26,458 nt of DNA from JANNYA01 sp043754435. Lineage in GTDB: Bacteria; Pseudomonadota; Gammaproteobacteria; Xanthomonadales; SZUA-5. The position numbers and the translations under genes are program-made. Every line of letters begins with the position of its first letter. Within the stretch, counting starts at the first letter, position 1. The DNA lies in assembly GCA_043754435.1 (NCBI GenBank), contig JAYUUS010000245.1, positions 1 to 26,458 of the forward strand. Reading direction: 5' to 3'. The notes below the pieces were generated by a model. It saw nothing but the letters and a program-made list of their open reading frames with translations. It searched no databases and was not told the DNA's origin. Shown piece by piece: positions 5,955 to 12,855 of this stretch.

Positions 5955-7508
5955 CTAAATGGGGAGGGCGGTGCGCGTGTTTTCGCCGACTTTTGCGGCG
6001 TGATTTGAAGCACCGCTTGCGCCAGATGGAGCCGCGTGCAGCCGCTCCGGATCCCGGCGTGGATCGGTATCAAAGATCAAGCCCAAGTCATCGGCGCGCC
6101 GATTGTCGTTCGCAATCTCTTGGTCGACATCCTCGGCGTCATAGCCAAAGGCACTGATCGCTTCCGAGCGACTTAAAAGTCCGCCGCGAATCGCCGTTTT
6201 CATCGCATCAAATTCTTTCTTAGGATCGACCCATTGCCAACCTTGAGGAATCCACTTCACCGTCAGCAACTCGCGCCGACGGCTTTGAAAATTACTGATC
6301 GGCAGCGCGCCTTCGAGCACCGCTTGGGTCAGCCACGCCTTCCAAATCGGGCGGCACAGTTGATGGATGAACACGCTGTGCTGGATCGCCTCAACGCGGC
6401 GACGAAACTCCAACAATCCCGCGCGAATGGAGCTGTAGTTGACTTGGGTGAGATCGCCGGTCAGCTGCTCATAGGTCACGCCCATGGCTGCGGCGACCGC
6501 GCGAAACTGCATGCGCAAAAATTCGGTGTAATTCGCCCCCACGTCAGCGGGCTGGCTGAACTTCACATCCTCGCCGGGTTCCAACACCTGCATGGTGCCG
6601 GGCTCCATGCCCGCGAGCGCAACACCGTTGTCATCGGCTTCGCCTTCACCCAGCAGCTGATCTTCCGGGGCAAGGCGGGTAACAAAGCCTGCAAACATCG
6701 CCGCCGTTTTCTTGCGCACCAGCTCCGCATCGTCGTACTGATCCAACTCGTGCAGCTTGACCAGCGCACGCGCTAACCAAGGTTCGCCGCGAATCTGGCC
6801 CGGTCGCAGTGGGCGAAACAGGTGCACGATCTCTGCCGCCGGGACGCGCACGGTCTCATTACCGTAGCTGCTCGACATCGGGGCCATCGCCCCTTCTTCT
6901 GGGTGATTGCGATACAAGTGATAGGCGACGCGCTGGCCAAGCGTGTTGAACTCAATGCCCGCCCGAATCGTATTGCCGTTTTCCAGCGTCACATTCAGCG
7001 TGATCGGCAGGTGCTCGGGCTCCAGCAATTGCAACTGCAAACCCACGATCAAGCCATCCTCCGGCCGTCGCGGGCGTAAGCGCACCAAGCACTCGCCGCC
7101 TTCTAACATCGCCCGACAAGCCAAGGCTTGCAGGCCATAAAAATCAGTCAGTCCAGCGGCATCGGCTTCCAGTGTCCAGTCCGTCCACAGCCGATGCAGT
7201 ACTTCTCGTAGCTCCGCATCCAATACCATCGATTGCGGTTTAATGCCGGTGCCAATCGCGTTCGCGACATAAGCTTCGAGTGCCGCGTTCGCCCAGGCGT
7301 TGCGGCGCGCCAGATCACGGCTCTTGGCCACCAGCTCGTTATGCGTTTCCAGCATGGCCGCAATCGCGCCCGGGTTGCCGGGTGACCACGCGACCGAACG
7401 GCGGCCACGGCCTGCTGCTTCATGGACAGGAAAGCCGAGCTTTGACAAAACGGGGCGCGCACCCAGCCAATTGCGTGTCGAGGTCGCAATCAGCGAAAAC
7501 AGGCCCAC
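5955..7508 (-). CDS. Portal protein (lambda gpB family)
   Basis: A 517-residue portal protein of the lambda type. Typical segments are NAIGTGIKPQS near residue 85, VHLFRPLRPGQIRGEPWLAR (about residue 220-250), and near residue 340 MGVTYEQLTGDLTQVNYSSI followed by RAGLLEFRRR. It would form the dodecameric ring through which DNA enters and leaves the head. The start is GTG at 7508, with an AAAGGA Shine-Dalgarno lying in the end of the gpW-like gene. The downstream protease frame is the same frame, separated by a single TAG. The length is normal. Confidence 0.93.
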   Translation of the reverse strand: MGLFSLIATSTRNWLGARPVLSKLGFPVHEAAGRGRRSVAWSPGNPGAIAAMLETHNELVAKSRDLARRNAWANAALEAYVANAIGTGIKPQSMVLDAELREVLHRLWTDWTLEADAAGLTDFYGLQALACRAMLEGGECLVRLRPRRPEDGLIVGLQLQLLEPEHLPITLNVTLENGNTIRAGIEFNTLGQRVAYHLYRNHPEEGAMAPMSSSYGNETVRVPAAEIVHLFRPLRPGQIRGEPWLARALVKLHELDQYDDAELVRKKTAAMFAGFVTRLAPEDQLLGEGEADDNGVALAGMEPGTMQVLEPGEDVKFSQPADVGANYTEFLRMQFRAVAAAMGVTYEQLTGDLTQVNYSSIRAGLLEFRRRVEAIQHSVFIHQLCRPIWKAWLTQAVLEGALPISNFQSRRRELLTVKWIPQGWQWVDPKKEFDAMKTAIRGGLLSRSEAISAFGYDAEDVDQEIANDNRRADDLGLIFDTDPRRDPERLHAAPSGASGASNHAAKVGENTRTALPI

Positions 7509-7510
7509 GT

Positions 7511-7732
7511 TTAGAATCCTTTATTAGTGGTAATACGAATTTGGCGCGCCGCGCGTGGCCACAGGCCCGAGTCACGCGCTTGCTCGAACAGCCCGCGTTT
7601 GACCTCGGCAATGGCTGCCTTGAGTTCGTCGACCGAGCGGTACTCGACCAGCTTGTCCTCATAGCGCACCATCTTTTCGCCGCGCGCCAGCGCCGTTTCC
7701 AACGCTTCGAGTTGGGTTTGGGTGTAGGCCAT
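7511..7732 (-). CDS. gpW-like head-tail joining protein
   Basis: A 73-residue protein matching the lambda gpW family in length and pattern: MAYTQTQLEALETALARGEK, then a beta-hairpin VEYRSVDELKAAI and the helix AEVKRGLFEQ. gpW plugs the filled head and allows tail joining. It is located immediately upstream of the portal gene, as in lambda (A-W-B). The stop lies two bases before the portal GTG, consistent with coupling. Confidence 0.9.
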   Translation of the reverse strand: MAYTQTQLEALETALARGEKMVRYEDKLVEYRSVDELKAAIAEVKRGLFEQARDSGLWPRAARQIRITTNKGF

Positions 7733-7737
7733 AGGAT

Positions 7738-8142
7738 TTACGCAAACACCACAATGTTGATTTCTGCTGAGTCCACCGGCGAGCCGCTGGTACTGACAAT
7801 CGAGAGTTCTAGCGAGGTCGGTGTTTTGGCATCCCCGCGCACGCGGGCAATCGCCAGTTTCACGGAGTCACGCTGGCCGCTATTACGCGCAAACGCCTGC
7901 CAGCAATAGTTGGTGTTGGCAAACGGCGCAGCAAACACTACGCGATAGCGACCCACGCCTTGACGCTCGACTGCGGCGACATTGAAGCCCGCGAACAACT
8001 GCGCATTTCCAGCGTGCAGGCCAAAGCTGGCCCAAGCCTTGGCCACGCCAGGAAAGGTTTTCACCTCGCCCAGCGTGGCTTTGGACTTGAGCTCGACCGC
8101 AATGCGCGCCGCGAGATCGGCGATCTTGCGAACGAGACTCAT
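7738..8142 (-). CDS. Tail-fibre-like protein with C-terminal beta-sandwich domain
   Basis: A 134-residue protein. The N-terminus (MSLVRKIADLAARIAVELKS) is a short helix similar to the start of the upstream neighbour at 8146-8652. The rest resembles the small beta-sandwich domain found at the tips of many phage tail fibres: the pattern AWASFG...FNVAAVERQGVGRYRVVF then FANTNYCWQAFAR and a final AEINIVVFA. This suggests receptor binding or a virion decoration. Its place between terminase and gpW is unusual for a fibre gene. The assignment is by pattern, not by a measured match. Confidence 0.6.
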   Translation of the reverse strand: MSLVRKIADLAARIAVELKSKATLGEVKTFPGVAKAWASFGLHAGNAQLFAGFNVAAVERQGVGRYRVVFAAPFANTNYCWQAFARNSGQRDSVKLAIARVRGDAKTPTSLELSIVSTSGSPVDSAEINIVVFA

Positions 8143-8145
8143 GGC

Positions 8146-8652
8146 TTAGGCGGCCAGCGCGTCGCGAAACCCGACCACGAAGTCGGTTTCGGTATCACCC
8201 ACTTCATCAACGCTAATCGCGCGAATGTTGACGCGCGCTTGCGTCTGCGCTGTGACCGTCAAGCCTTGATCGGCATCACAGCGTAAACGCGCATCAATGG
8301 CTTGGGAGAGTGCAGCAATACCGCTGGTATCACTTGCCAGCGCCTCCTGTAGTTCTTTGAGCGTATCGAAAGCACCGTCAGCACCACCCAAAATATCGGA
8401 CTTGAGCTGTTCCAGACGACTTAAAATACCGGCTGCGGACAACGTGGTGGCCGTGGCGTTTGGGTTGGCATCGTTGATGAGATTCAGCCCCGGCGTCGCA
8501 TCAATCAGCGCGCGGACTTCATTGATCGCGGCGACCAAGTTGCTTTGCGCCATCGTGGTCAACGCGGTGGGGTTGCCCAAATCACGACGCAGTGCTTTAA
8601 ACTCAGCAGCAACGCCAATGACGAGGGATTGGATTTTAGAAATTAAAGACAT
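8146..8652 (-). CDS. Tail-fibre-like structural protein
   Basis: A 168-residue protein starting MSLISKIQSLVIGVAAEFKA, related at its N-terminus to the next gene. Helical shaft-like sequence follows, including VAAINEVRALIDATPG and ILGGADGAFDTLKELQEAL, a motif often seen in phage fibre or tail proteins. The C-terminal part (RVNIRAISVDEVGDTETDFV) ends in a short beta region. It lies upstream of the fibre-tip-like gene with a three-base gap. The two may form one two-chain appendage. The function is inferred; I do not recognise a specific family. Confidence 0.55.
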   Translation of the reverse strand: MSLISKIQSLVIGVAAEFKALRRDLGNPTALTTMAQSNLVAAINEVRALIDATPGLNLINDANPNATATTLSAAGILSRLEQLKSDILGGADGAFDTLKELQEALASDTSGIAALSQAIDARLRCDADQGLTVTAQTQARVNIRAISVDEVGDTETDFVVGFRDALAA

Positions 8653-8695
8653 GTTTTTTCCTTCTTTTTGTGTGTGAACTACGTTTTTGATCAGG

Positions 8696-10687
8696 CTAAA
8701 ACCCGCGCATCCAGGAACTGCGAATCACACGACGCGCAGTCTTTTTGTTGGCATCGGCTTTGCGGAGTTGCGCCGTGATGACGCGATCCGGATCGGCCCG
8801 ATCAGCGATCCGAAGGTCGTTTTGTTGGGTAGTCTCAGTGCGCTTTTGCGGCGTGCGCTCGGTGATGCCCAGCTGGCGTTCGAGCTCGAGCCAGTGGCGT
8901 TCCTCAAAGCGATCCAGGCCAGCAGCGCTGGCGGCGGCACGGGAATAAACCAAAATATCGAACGCCTCGTTCCGATCCCGCAGCTTTTGCCATTCGCGCA
9001 CCGGAAAACCGTGGCGATTTCGTTTGGTGACGAGCTGTTCGGCGCACAATTGCTGTACGAACTCGGCGTCGATCTTGGGAAGGTGGATATAACCAGCGGG
9101 ATAGACCATCGCGCCGCTGTCATCAACGGCCACGGACTTCTTCAAGCACGTCGTGATTTCCAGCTTGGCAATGCCCACGGCGACCGCAAACACTTTCGTA
9201 CCGCGCTTGAGCTTTTTACCGCGAACGGTGACATCGACGGCAGTCGGCGTGCCAATCAGCGCCGCACCTCGATGCACGCCCTTGATCGCCATCACGCGCG
9301 GATCTTTGAGGCCGCGCACAAAGCCATACACCTGCTGTGTGGCATAGCCCGAGTCAACGGCAAAACGTGCCAAACTCATCTGGCTACCCGAGGCGTGCGT
9401 CCAGCGCTCATCGATCAAGGCGGCAAGTCGCGTCCACACCTCGTCGTGGTGCGTTTCGCCCATCAGCACGCGGTGTTCCACAAGCCAGCATTCTTTGCCG
9501 CGTCCGTAGGCCCATACGGATGCTTCGATTCGGTCTTTTTGAATATCGGCCGCACCGACTAACAAAAGTCCGCCATGCGGCATTTGTCCAATCGGATAAT
9601 CTTCTCGGCGTTCAAGCAAGCGCTCCCAATCCGGGGCGTCGCCTTCTTCGACCCAGGTTTCGCCTAGCTCGGTGTTTTTGAACGTTTTTAAGGCATTAGC
9701 GGAACCTTGCGCGGCTTCCCACGCAGCGGCAATCTCGGCCCAGCTGCGCCAACCCAAGGGCGAATACAGTGAGGAGAGGTGAAAGCCGACGGTTCTACTT
9801 GGCACTTCGGAAGTGGCGCGCCAAACGCCTGCAGCCAACATCGCCGTTTTGTGATGCTCGGCAATCGGCTGCGTGCAAGACTCGCACATGTAGTGCACGC
9901 CATTCGGCTGGCCCCAATCCCAGCGCAGCTGTTCAAAGCGCAGGTGTTGGGCATGACCACAGTGCGGGCACGGCAGAAAGAATTTGCGCTGATCGGAGGC
10001 GAAATACTCGCGTTCAACCGCTGACGCGCCTGCAATGGTGGGCGTGCTGACAATAAAGATCTTGCGCCGCGAAAAGGTGCGCGTGCGCGCTTCGGCCAAT
10101 GCGATGGCATCGCCTTCGCCTTCTACATCACGCGGGTAGCCGTCGACTTCGTCCAGAAACAAATAGCGCACTGGCATCGAGCGCAAGCCGACAGCGGAGT
10201 TGGCCCCGGTCAGCACCAACACGCCGCCACGATACTCTTTCGCCAGAATGGTGTTGCCCGCGTCTCTGGCGCGCGCCGGCGCAATCAACGTTTTGAGCGC
10301 CGGGCTTTCCTCAATCAGCGGATCAATGCGCTGTTTGGAATAGCGCTTCGCCATTTCCACCGTGGGCGCGACCGCCATCATTGGGCCTGGCGTGTGATGG
10401 ATTACAAACCCGATGAAATTCAGGCCGCACTCGGTGCCGCCAATCTGCGCCCCTTTCATAAACACGACGCGCTCAACCGGCGAGGAAGGCGAAAGGCAAT
10501 CCATGATCTCGCGCAGGTACGGCGTGCGCGCAGTGCGCCAGCGTCCGGGTTCCGACGCTGACTTGCTGGAGAGCATGCGGTACTGATCGGCCCAGTCGGA
10601 AACCGTCAGGCTCGGATCGGGCGTCAGGCCTTCTTGCCAGCTCGCGAAAATGGGTGCTTCTGGCAGTGCATCAAAGGCGACGGTCAT
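8696..10687 (-). CDS. Terminase large subunit (lambda gpA family)
   Basis: A 663-residue packaging motor and nuclease of the gpA type. The ATPase part has a deviant Walker A GAQIGGTE (residues 79-86) and Walker B YLFLDE (about 175-180). A zinc-binding pair is visible: CPHC at about 240-243 and CESC at about 268-271. The nuclease part has acidic residues in GAADIQKDRIEAS (Asp381) and FAVDSGYAT (Asp445). It cuts concatemeric DNA at cos and drives it into the prohead through the portal. It lies upstream of the head genes, but terS is not adjacent: it is 3.5 kb away, behind accessory genes. The length is normal and the gene appears intact. Confidence 0.95.
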   Translation of the reverse strand: MTVAFDALPEAPIFASWQEGLTPDPSLTVSDWADQYRMLSSKSASEPGRWRTARTPYLREIMDCLSPSSPVERVVFMKGAQIGGTECGLNFIGFVIHHTPGPMMAVAPTVEMAKRYSKQRIDPLIEESPALKTLIAPARARDAGNTILAKEYRGGVLVLTGANSAVGLRSMPVRYLFLDEVDGYPRDVEGEGDAIALAEARTRTFSRRKIFIVSTPTIAGASAVEREYFASDQRKFFLPCPHCGHAQHLRFEQLRWDWGQPNGVHYMCESCTQPIAEHHKTAMLAAGVWRATSEVPSRTVGFHLSSLYSPLGWRSWAEIAAAWEAAQGSANALKTFKNTELGETWVEEGDAPDWERLLERREDYPIGQMPHGGLLLVGAADIQKDRIEASVWAYGRGKECWLVEHRVLMGETHHDEVWTRLAALIDERWTHASGSQMSLARFAVDSGYATQQVYGFVRGLKDPRVMAIKGVHRGAALIGTPTAVDVTVRGKKLKRGTKVFAVAVGIAKLEITTCLKKSVAVDDSGAMVYPAGYIHLPKIDAEFVQQLCAEQLVTKRNRHGFPVREWQKLRDRNEAFDILVYSRAAASAAGLDRFEERHWLELERQLGITERTPQKRTETTQQNDLRIADRADPDRVITAQLRKADANKKTARRVIRSSWMRGF

Positions 10688-10743
10688 GAAAACGCCCTAA
10701 AAATCTGCGCCGCGATGCATTGCGCATCCGCGTGTACAGCTAT

Positions 10744-10817
10744 CCATCTGAAGTTAGAACAGAACGAAAAGCGCCAATCAAAGCCGTTGCTTAGTGATCC
10801 GAATTGAAGCGTTCATG
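10744..10817 (+). repeat. Leader repeat, copy 1 of 3
   Basis: First of three related ~73-bp blocks lying before rightward genes. It begins CCATCTGAAGTTAGAAC and ends TTGAAGCGTTCATG, with the end 46 bases before the start of the gene at 10864. The last element contains the dyad TGAAGCGTTCA. It lies between the divergent terL and DUF3489-type genes. It is likely a shared promoter/operator or untranslated leader. Confidence 0.6.
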
Positions 10818-10863
10818 GTTGGGCCAAAAGCAAACCCCTCAAACCAAAAAACGGAGCAACACC

Positions 10864-11508
10864 ATGAAATACAGCGGCCAAAATTCCCCAGCCACCCAAC
10901 TCAGCGAAACCCAAATGTTTGTCCTCAACGCCGCCGCCGATCACGCCGACGGTCGCGTTGAAACATTTCCCGAAAACGTCAAAGGCGGCGCACGCGCCAA
11001 AGTGATCGACGGGCTCAAAACGCGCGCATGGATTGCGCCCACGAACGAGGGTTGGGTGATCACCGATGCCGGACGCGCAGCCATTGGTCGCAAAGTCGTC
11101 AAACTTATCGAGGTGGTCGAGGTCGCCGAGGTTGTGGAAATTGTTGAAGCGGTCGAGGTTGCAGAAACACCGCAAGCCAAGCCTGCCGAGACAGCAAAAA
11201 AACCCAAAGCGCCAAAATCTGCCAAAACTGAAAAAGCTGAAAAGCCGATCAAGGTGCGCGCACCTTCCAAGCAGGACGTGATGCTGAGCTTGCTCAAGCG
11301 CGAAGGCGGCACGAGCTTGCACGAGCTGATGAGCGCCACGGGCTGGCAACAGCACTCGGTGCGCGGCGCGCTCTCGACGCTCAACAAGGGCCTAGGCGGC
11401 GTGATCGAAAACGTAAAACGCGATGGCCAAAGGGTTTACTGGATTGGCACACCTGCCGCAGAAAAAGCAGAAGCCAAATCTCCCGATGACTTAACGATTG
11501 CCGCTTGA
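10864..11508 (+). CDS. DUF3489-domain protein
   Basis: A 214-residue protein with three parts. An N-terminal region (MKYSGQNSPATQLSETQMFV) includes a winged-helix-like segment ending GWVITDAGRAAIGRKV. A repetitive acidic stretch (VVEVAEVVEIVEAVEVAE) passes into a Lys/Ala/Pro-rich linker. The C-terminal domain is of the DUF3489 type, SKQDVMLSLLKREGGTSLHE followed by LMSATGWQQHSVRGAL and RVYWIG. The domain looks like a small DNA-binding winged helix, but its function is not known. I chose ATG 10864 over the upstream TTG because it has GGAG seven bases away and the TTG lies in the shared leader repeat. Confidence 0.82.
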   Translation: MKYSGQNSPATQLSETQMFVLNAAADHADGRVETFPENVKGGARAKVIDGLKTRAWIAPTNEGWVITDAGRAAIGRKVVKLIEVVEVAEVVEIVEAVEVAETPQAKPAETAKKPKAPKSAKTEKAEKPIKVRAPSKQDVMLSLLKREGGTSLHELMSATGWQQHSVRGALSTLNKGLGGVIENVKRDGQRVYWIGTPAAEKAEAKSPDDLTIAA

Positions 11509-11517
11509 CTCCGCCGT

Positions 11518-11545
11518 CACCACGCGCTTCTCGGGGCGCGTGGTG
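11518..11545 (+). terminator. Hairpin after the DUF3489 gene
   Basis: CACCACGCGC and GCGCGTGGTG form a perfect 10-bp stem with an 8-base loop, ten bases after the stop at 11508. There is no clear T-run afterwards, only TGCTGCTTTGCC, so it is a probable but not canonical terminator. Confidence 0.5.
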
Positions 11546-11563
11546 TGCTGCTTTGCCAGTAAA

Positions 11564-11635
11564 CCATCGGAAGTCAAAACGCATTGCGTCATCTCAAGAT
11601 TTGAGTTGATGTTCTGCCACTTTGAAGCGTTCATG
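11564..11635 (+). repeat. Leader repeat, copy 2 of 3
   Basis: Second copy, CCATCGGAAGTCAAAAC to TTGAAGCGTTCATGCATCAC. It shares the middle AAGATTTGAGTTGATGTTC with copy 3. It ends 29 bases before the ATG at 11665, which lacks an obvious Shine-Dalgarno of its own. Confidence 0.62.
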
Positions 11636-11664
11636 CATCACCCCACCCAGACAGAATACCCACC

Positions 11665-11889
11665 ATGAAATCCAAAAATTCAGCGAAAAAACTCAGCGCA
11701 GCCGAGCAAAAAATTCAAGCGCTCTTTGCAAAGATCGCCCTTGATCACTGCTTTGTCGAAACCCTTGAAGCCCGCAACTCCGACAGCCTTGACTTTCACG
11801 ACGTGTCCGTTTGGGGCCTGCAATCGGCACTGCAAGCCGCCTATGAGGCAGGCGTGCAAGCGAGCCGCGCAACCACCGTGCATTCATAA
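11665..11889 (+). CDS. Small DUF6900-like protein
   Basis: A 74-residue protein. Its core, LEARNSDSLDFHDVSVWGLQ followed by SALQAAYEAG, is a compact pattern I associate with DUF6900-type small proteins of plasmids and phages, whose function is unknown. It has a Lys-rich start. It is preceded by leader repeat copy 2 and followed nine bases later by the next gene, so the two are probably co-transcribed. A shorter relative lies at 12607-12855. Confidence 0.65.
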   Translation: MKSKNSAKKLSAAEQKIQALFAKIALDHCFVETLEARNSDSLDFHDVSVWGLQSALQAAYEAGVQASRATTVHS

Positions 11890-11897
11890 GGAAACGA

Positions 11898-12287
11898 ATG
11901 ATGCCCAACGCCACACTGACCGCTCGCTTTGTGAGCAAACCGAACAACCTTCACGATTTAAACGCGCGTGCTGCTGAAGCGCGACCGCAGCCGACGCGGA
12001 TCAAAGAGGTTGTCGAACTGACAGTGTTCGAGTTTGATGCCTTTACCAGCAACTTCTTTGCAACCACGCTCTGGCTTGCGGGCAAAGGCGGCGGTATGGC
12101 CATCATTGATGCCATCGAAGTCCGCGCGCCTGATCGTCCACGTTTGCTGGTCAATCCCGAAGGCTATGACTACGCCCGGTACGTGGCGCTGCTTGACACA
12201 ACACTGCCTGACGCGCACGCCGAAGCGCAGCGCATGAAATCCAATCCTTCTGGAAGCCAAACACCTTCGCATCGTCACAAGATATGA
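11898..12287 (+). CDS. Hypothetical accessory protein
   Basis: A 129-residue protein that I do not recognise. Starts are ATG at 11898 or 11901, with AAGGAAAC upstream. The central section VVELTVFEFDAFTSNFFATT and the later APDRPRLLVNPEGYDYARYV look like a folded alpha/beta domain. The last 20 or so residues are polar and low-complexity, and the coding sequence overlaps leader repeat copy 3. It is probably co-transcribed with 11665-11889. Confidence 0.6.
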   Translation: MMPNATLTARFVSKPNNLHDLNARAAEARPQPTRIKEVVELTVFEFDAFTSNFFATTLWLAGKGGGMAIIDAIEVRAPDRPRLLVNPEGYDYARYVALLDTTLPDAHAEAQRMKSNPSGSQTPSHRHKI

Positions 12288-12318
12288 GTGGATGTTCCTG
12301 CACATTGAAGCGTTCATG
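12246..12318 (+). repeat. Leader repeat, copy 3 of 3
   Basis: Third copy, CCTTCTGGAAGCCAAAC to TTGAAGCGTTCATGCATCAC. It begins inside the 3' end of the preceding gene and ends 34 bases before the ATG at 12353. It shares AAGAT-TGAGT-GATGTTC with copy 2 at the same offset. Confidence 0.6.
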
Positions 12319-12352
12319 CATCACACCCCGCCGCAACCCACCTGGAAATACC

Positions 12353-12610
12353 ATGAGCCCTACCGAACAAAACCCAGAAAATTTGACCGAAGCAGTGAGC
12401 GACTTTTTCACCGGCTACGGTGGCCGTAGACCTGAAGATTTGACGCGACTTGCCAACTTCGGTGGCTGGTCAGCGCTCGCCCAACGCGAGCTGGAAAGTC
12501 GAGCATTTGCATTTATCACCGCCATGCCGACCGCCGAACTGACGGCCATCGCCAGCGGCGCAGTCAACGTCCAAGCGATCATCCAAAACATCCTGAAGCA
12601 ACGCCAATGA
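12353..12610 (+). CDS. Hypothetical small accessory protein
   Basis: An 85-residue mostly helical protein (MSPTEQNPENLTEAVSDFFT, then NFGGWSALAQRELESRAFAF and VQAIIQNILKQRQ). I do not recognise a family. I chose ATG 12353 because it follows a GGA and leader repeat copy 3; an in-frame reading extending upstream passes through the repeat. Its stop overlaps the start of the next gene (ATGA), indicating coupling. Confidence 0.6.
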   Translation: MSPTEQNPENLTEAVSDFFTGYGGRRPEDLTRLANFGGWSALAQRELESRAFAFITAMPTAELTAIASGAVNVQAIIQNILKQRQ

Positions 12611-12855
12611 GCCTCGCGAGCCCCTCCAAAGTAAACACCGTGAATGACGACGCACCTACCTCCAAAATCTCGGATCAAATCAGCCGCATTTTTCTGCTCA
12701 TTGCCCAAAACCACCTTGGGCTCGATACCCTCGACGTGCCGCTCCGTAACGCTTTTGAAGCCGCTTTTAAAGCCGGTGCCATGCTTGGCACCGCGATGCC
12801 CAAGGCTACCGAGTCAGAGCTGGCAGATGCCGATTTAGGTGCTCATCACTTTTAG
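12607..12855 (+). CDS. Small protein, shortened relative of the 11665 gene
   Basis: An 82-residue protein. Its core IAQNHLGLDTLDVPLRNAFE and AAFKAGAMLG line up with IALDHCFVETLE and ALQAAYEAGVQA of the protein at 11665-11889, but the NSDSLDFHDVSVW block is absent. It is translationally coupled to the upstream gene by an ATGA overlap. Its 3' end overlaps the convergent methyltransferase gene by 21 bases. The function is unknown. Confidence 0.58.
   Translation: MSLASPSKVNTVNDDAPTSKISDQISRIFLLIAQNHLGLDTLDVPLRNAFEAAFKAGAMLGTAMPKATESELADADLGAHHF

Noticed and set aside
5801..6073. A 90-codon minus-strand ORF over the portal-protease junction
   Set aside because: Its sequence is not protein-like and it overlaps two clear genes. 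Only its internal ATG at 5944 is of interest, as the possible original protease start after an indel.
8687..9562. A 291-codon plus-strand ORF opposite the terminase gene
   Set aside because: It is antisense to terL, with no protein-family pattern and no start signal; a shadow ORF.
10804..10863. Upstream TTG start extending the DUF3489 protein by 20 residues
   Set aside because: The extension falls in the shared leader repeat, and a better ATG with GGAG exists at 10864.
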